DNA from: Theodoxus fluviatilis
Lineage: Eukaryota > Mollusca > Gastropoda > Cycloneritida > Neritidae
Assembly (NCBI GenBank): GCA_034096865.1
Contig: JAWQFJ010002866.1
Coordinates: forward strand, 109,919-173,918
Direction of reading: 5' to 3'
Length of the DNA stretch: 64,000 nt
A model generated the notes under the pieces. That model searched no databases. It was not told where the DNA came from and saw only the letters and a list, made by a program, of their open reading frames with translations. Shown in pieces: positions 62,510 through 64,000 of the stretch (positions are counted from its first letter, which is position 1; each line of letters starts with the position of its first letter). The position numbers were made by a program, and so were the translations under genes.

Positions 62510-63780
62510 GCCTTTTCCCCTACCCCCACCTTCTCCTCCAAAACCACCCCTACCCCCACCCCACCCACCCTCCCAACATGCACCCTGTTTATTTCACTCC
62601 CGTTTCCTGCTTTTGTATTCTTGAAAATTCCCTTTGAAGTATACGCCTAAGGAAAACTCTAGAAAATAACATTGCAGCATCCTGTGAGTGAAGCGAAAAC
62701 GTCAAAATATTTGTTTCGCCACGGACATCGCAGACAGGGTGTAATTTCGAGTCATTTTAATGTCCAGCTTTCTCAATTCGACGTGAACGTTTTGCATGTG
62801 TTGCGTTGGTGGTCGCTGTCGAGCCAGGGTTTAAATATCTCTCTCGAAACAAACTATGTGATTACATCCCCACAACCTCCACGAAAAAAAAACCGCACAC
62901 AAAGTTGCGCAGTGGAAGACACCGTTACAGCGGAACAAGCGTTGTCCTGAGAGAAAAAAGAGATAATTATTTAAATTCCAGGACAGAAATGATTAGAGAA
63001 GCATTTCCTGCACGCACGCATTTGTTTTGAATTGTTCTCCGATGAAATGGTCGGAAGAGTTCACTTCATTCCACATTCGACACACGTAATCGCCTCGTCG
63101 TGTACATGGGTTGGAGTCGTGCAGAACTTCGCTGTAATCGTTCCTTTGCAACGTTCCCAGTCATCGATTTTCGATGGAGTGGTGGAACGTCGTGACCCTC
63201 AGCACGAAACTCGAAGCATCTCCACACCCGTCGTGCAAGCAGCTAGGGTGCATGAAGTCCTGTCCATGATGAGACACACCACGTGACCAAGGCAATTGCC
63301 GCCTCGTGACTTTGTGTCTCTGGCCATGGGCGCGTTGCTTAGCCCACCTAGTTGGCAAATGATAGGCCGGTGTCAACAAGTGTGAAACATCTGACTGCCT
63401 ATACATCTGCTTTCACCATGTTACATGTTGACACCGGGATATTCCTCGCATGATCTTGCAAGGTTCCTGGCGTAACTGCGCACTCCACCGTCGACCCCTC
63501 GACAACAAAAACGATTATGTGTCGTGCTGCTGGTCCGTGGCGATGTGATCACTGAATGTTATCTTTTACTACTGATTTTGGAGCACATTATAAGTAGGAA
63601 ATCATTTGACTAACATAAATGGTATGATTTTGGTTCGTTATATCATATCGACATCGTAACAAAAAATTGCACTCGCGAAATGATGTTTATACGCTCTGTA
63701 TGGTGATAATCCATAAGTTCGAGGGAGCAGGAGTTTTGTCTGTACTTACACTTTGTCGCTACTTTCTGCTCCCCTGCCAA
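62510..63780. other. Unique sequence, no gene recognised
   Basis: C-rich strip at 62515-62580, otherwise unremarkable. Confidence 0.4.
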
Positions 63781-63808
63781 GCTCCCAAGGCACGCCAGCT
63801 CCTGCTCT

Positions 63809-64000
63809 GCAGTCCCCCCTGTGGGTTGGGGGTAAGAACAGACCCACCGCGCCTCCCTGTGGGTTGGGGGTAAGAACAGACCCACCGCGCCTCCCTGTGG
63901 GTTGGGGGTAAGAACAGACCCACCGCGCCCCCCTGTGGGTTGGGGGTAAGAACAGACCCACCGCGCCTCCCTGTGGGTTGGGGGTAAGAACAGACCCACC
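63809..64000. repeat. 38-bp minisatellite running off the window end
   Basis: The unit cctccctgtgggttgggggt plus aagaacagacccaccgcg repeats every 38 bp (63821, 63859, 63897 and so on), nearly identical in each copy. Confidence 0.95.

Overview
The window is eukaryotic genomic DNA: spliced exons with GT-AG borders, long introns, very dense microsatellites and minisatellites, and many short non-autonomous transposons. Gene content, intron sizes and repeat types (GACA/GA/CA tracts, mariner- and piggyBac-like foldbacks, a TGACCTTGA-rich repeat) suggest a mollusc, perhaps a gastropod. The lineage call is inference.

One gene dominates. An UNC-13/Munc13 synaptic-vesicle priming gene runs on the minus strand from about 51971 to 741, with both ends outside the window. 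In transcript order the exons encode the end of the C2A domain (51848-51971, 50265-50335), an acidic low-complexity linker (44942-44987, 42677-43328), a 60-bp cassette exon (41515-41574), a calmodulin-site-like helix (35916-36093), linker exons (13586-13668, 11295-11385, 8156-8230), the C1 zinc domain (7551-7770), the C1-C2B linker (6993-7113), two mutually exclusive versions of one exon (6446-6552 or 5456-5562), and the first half of C2B (741-882). All phases agree.

The 22-kb intron between 35916 and 13668 holds three long open exons that start with ATG and end in phase-0 donors: 32432-33019, 27689-27997 and 16381-16773. A weaker fourth lies at 24765-24920. These look like alternative first exons that would make short isoforms without C2A and the calmodulin site. 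With the duplicated 35-codon exon and the 20-codon cassette, this gene appears to have unusual isoform capacity; this is the most interesting content of the window.

The rest is repeats. There are five foldback or TIR elements (1205-1681, 11573-13096, 22634-23394, 49164-49896, 61920-62501), a hAT-like MITE (55463-55811), three copies of a TGACCTTGA-rich repeat (2097-2929, 41634-42473, 52578-53342), LINE 3' fragments whose tails run into microsatellites, and four large minisatellites (39505-40460, 45924-47352, 57131-58345, 58350-58680). An NNN join at 53343-53345 interrupts the third TGACCTTGA copy. No further UNC-13 exon was found to its right (53346-64000), where only repeats and broken THAP-like and transposon-type ORFs were seen, so contiguity there is uncertain.
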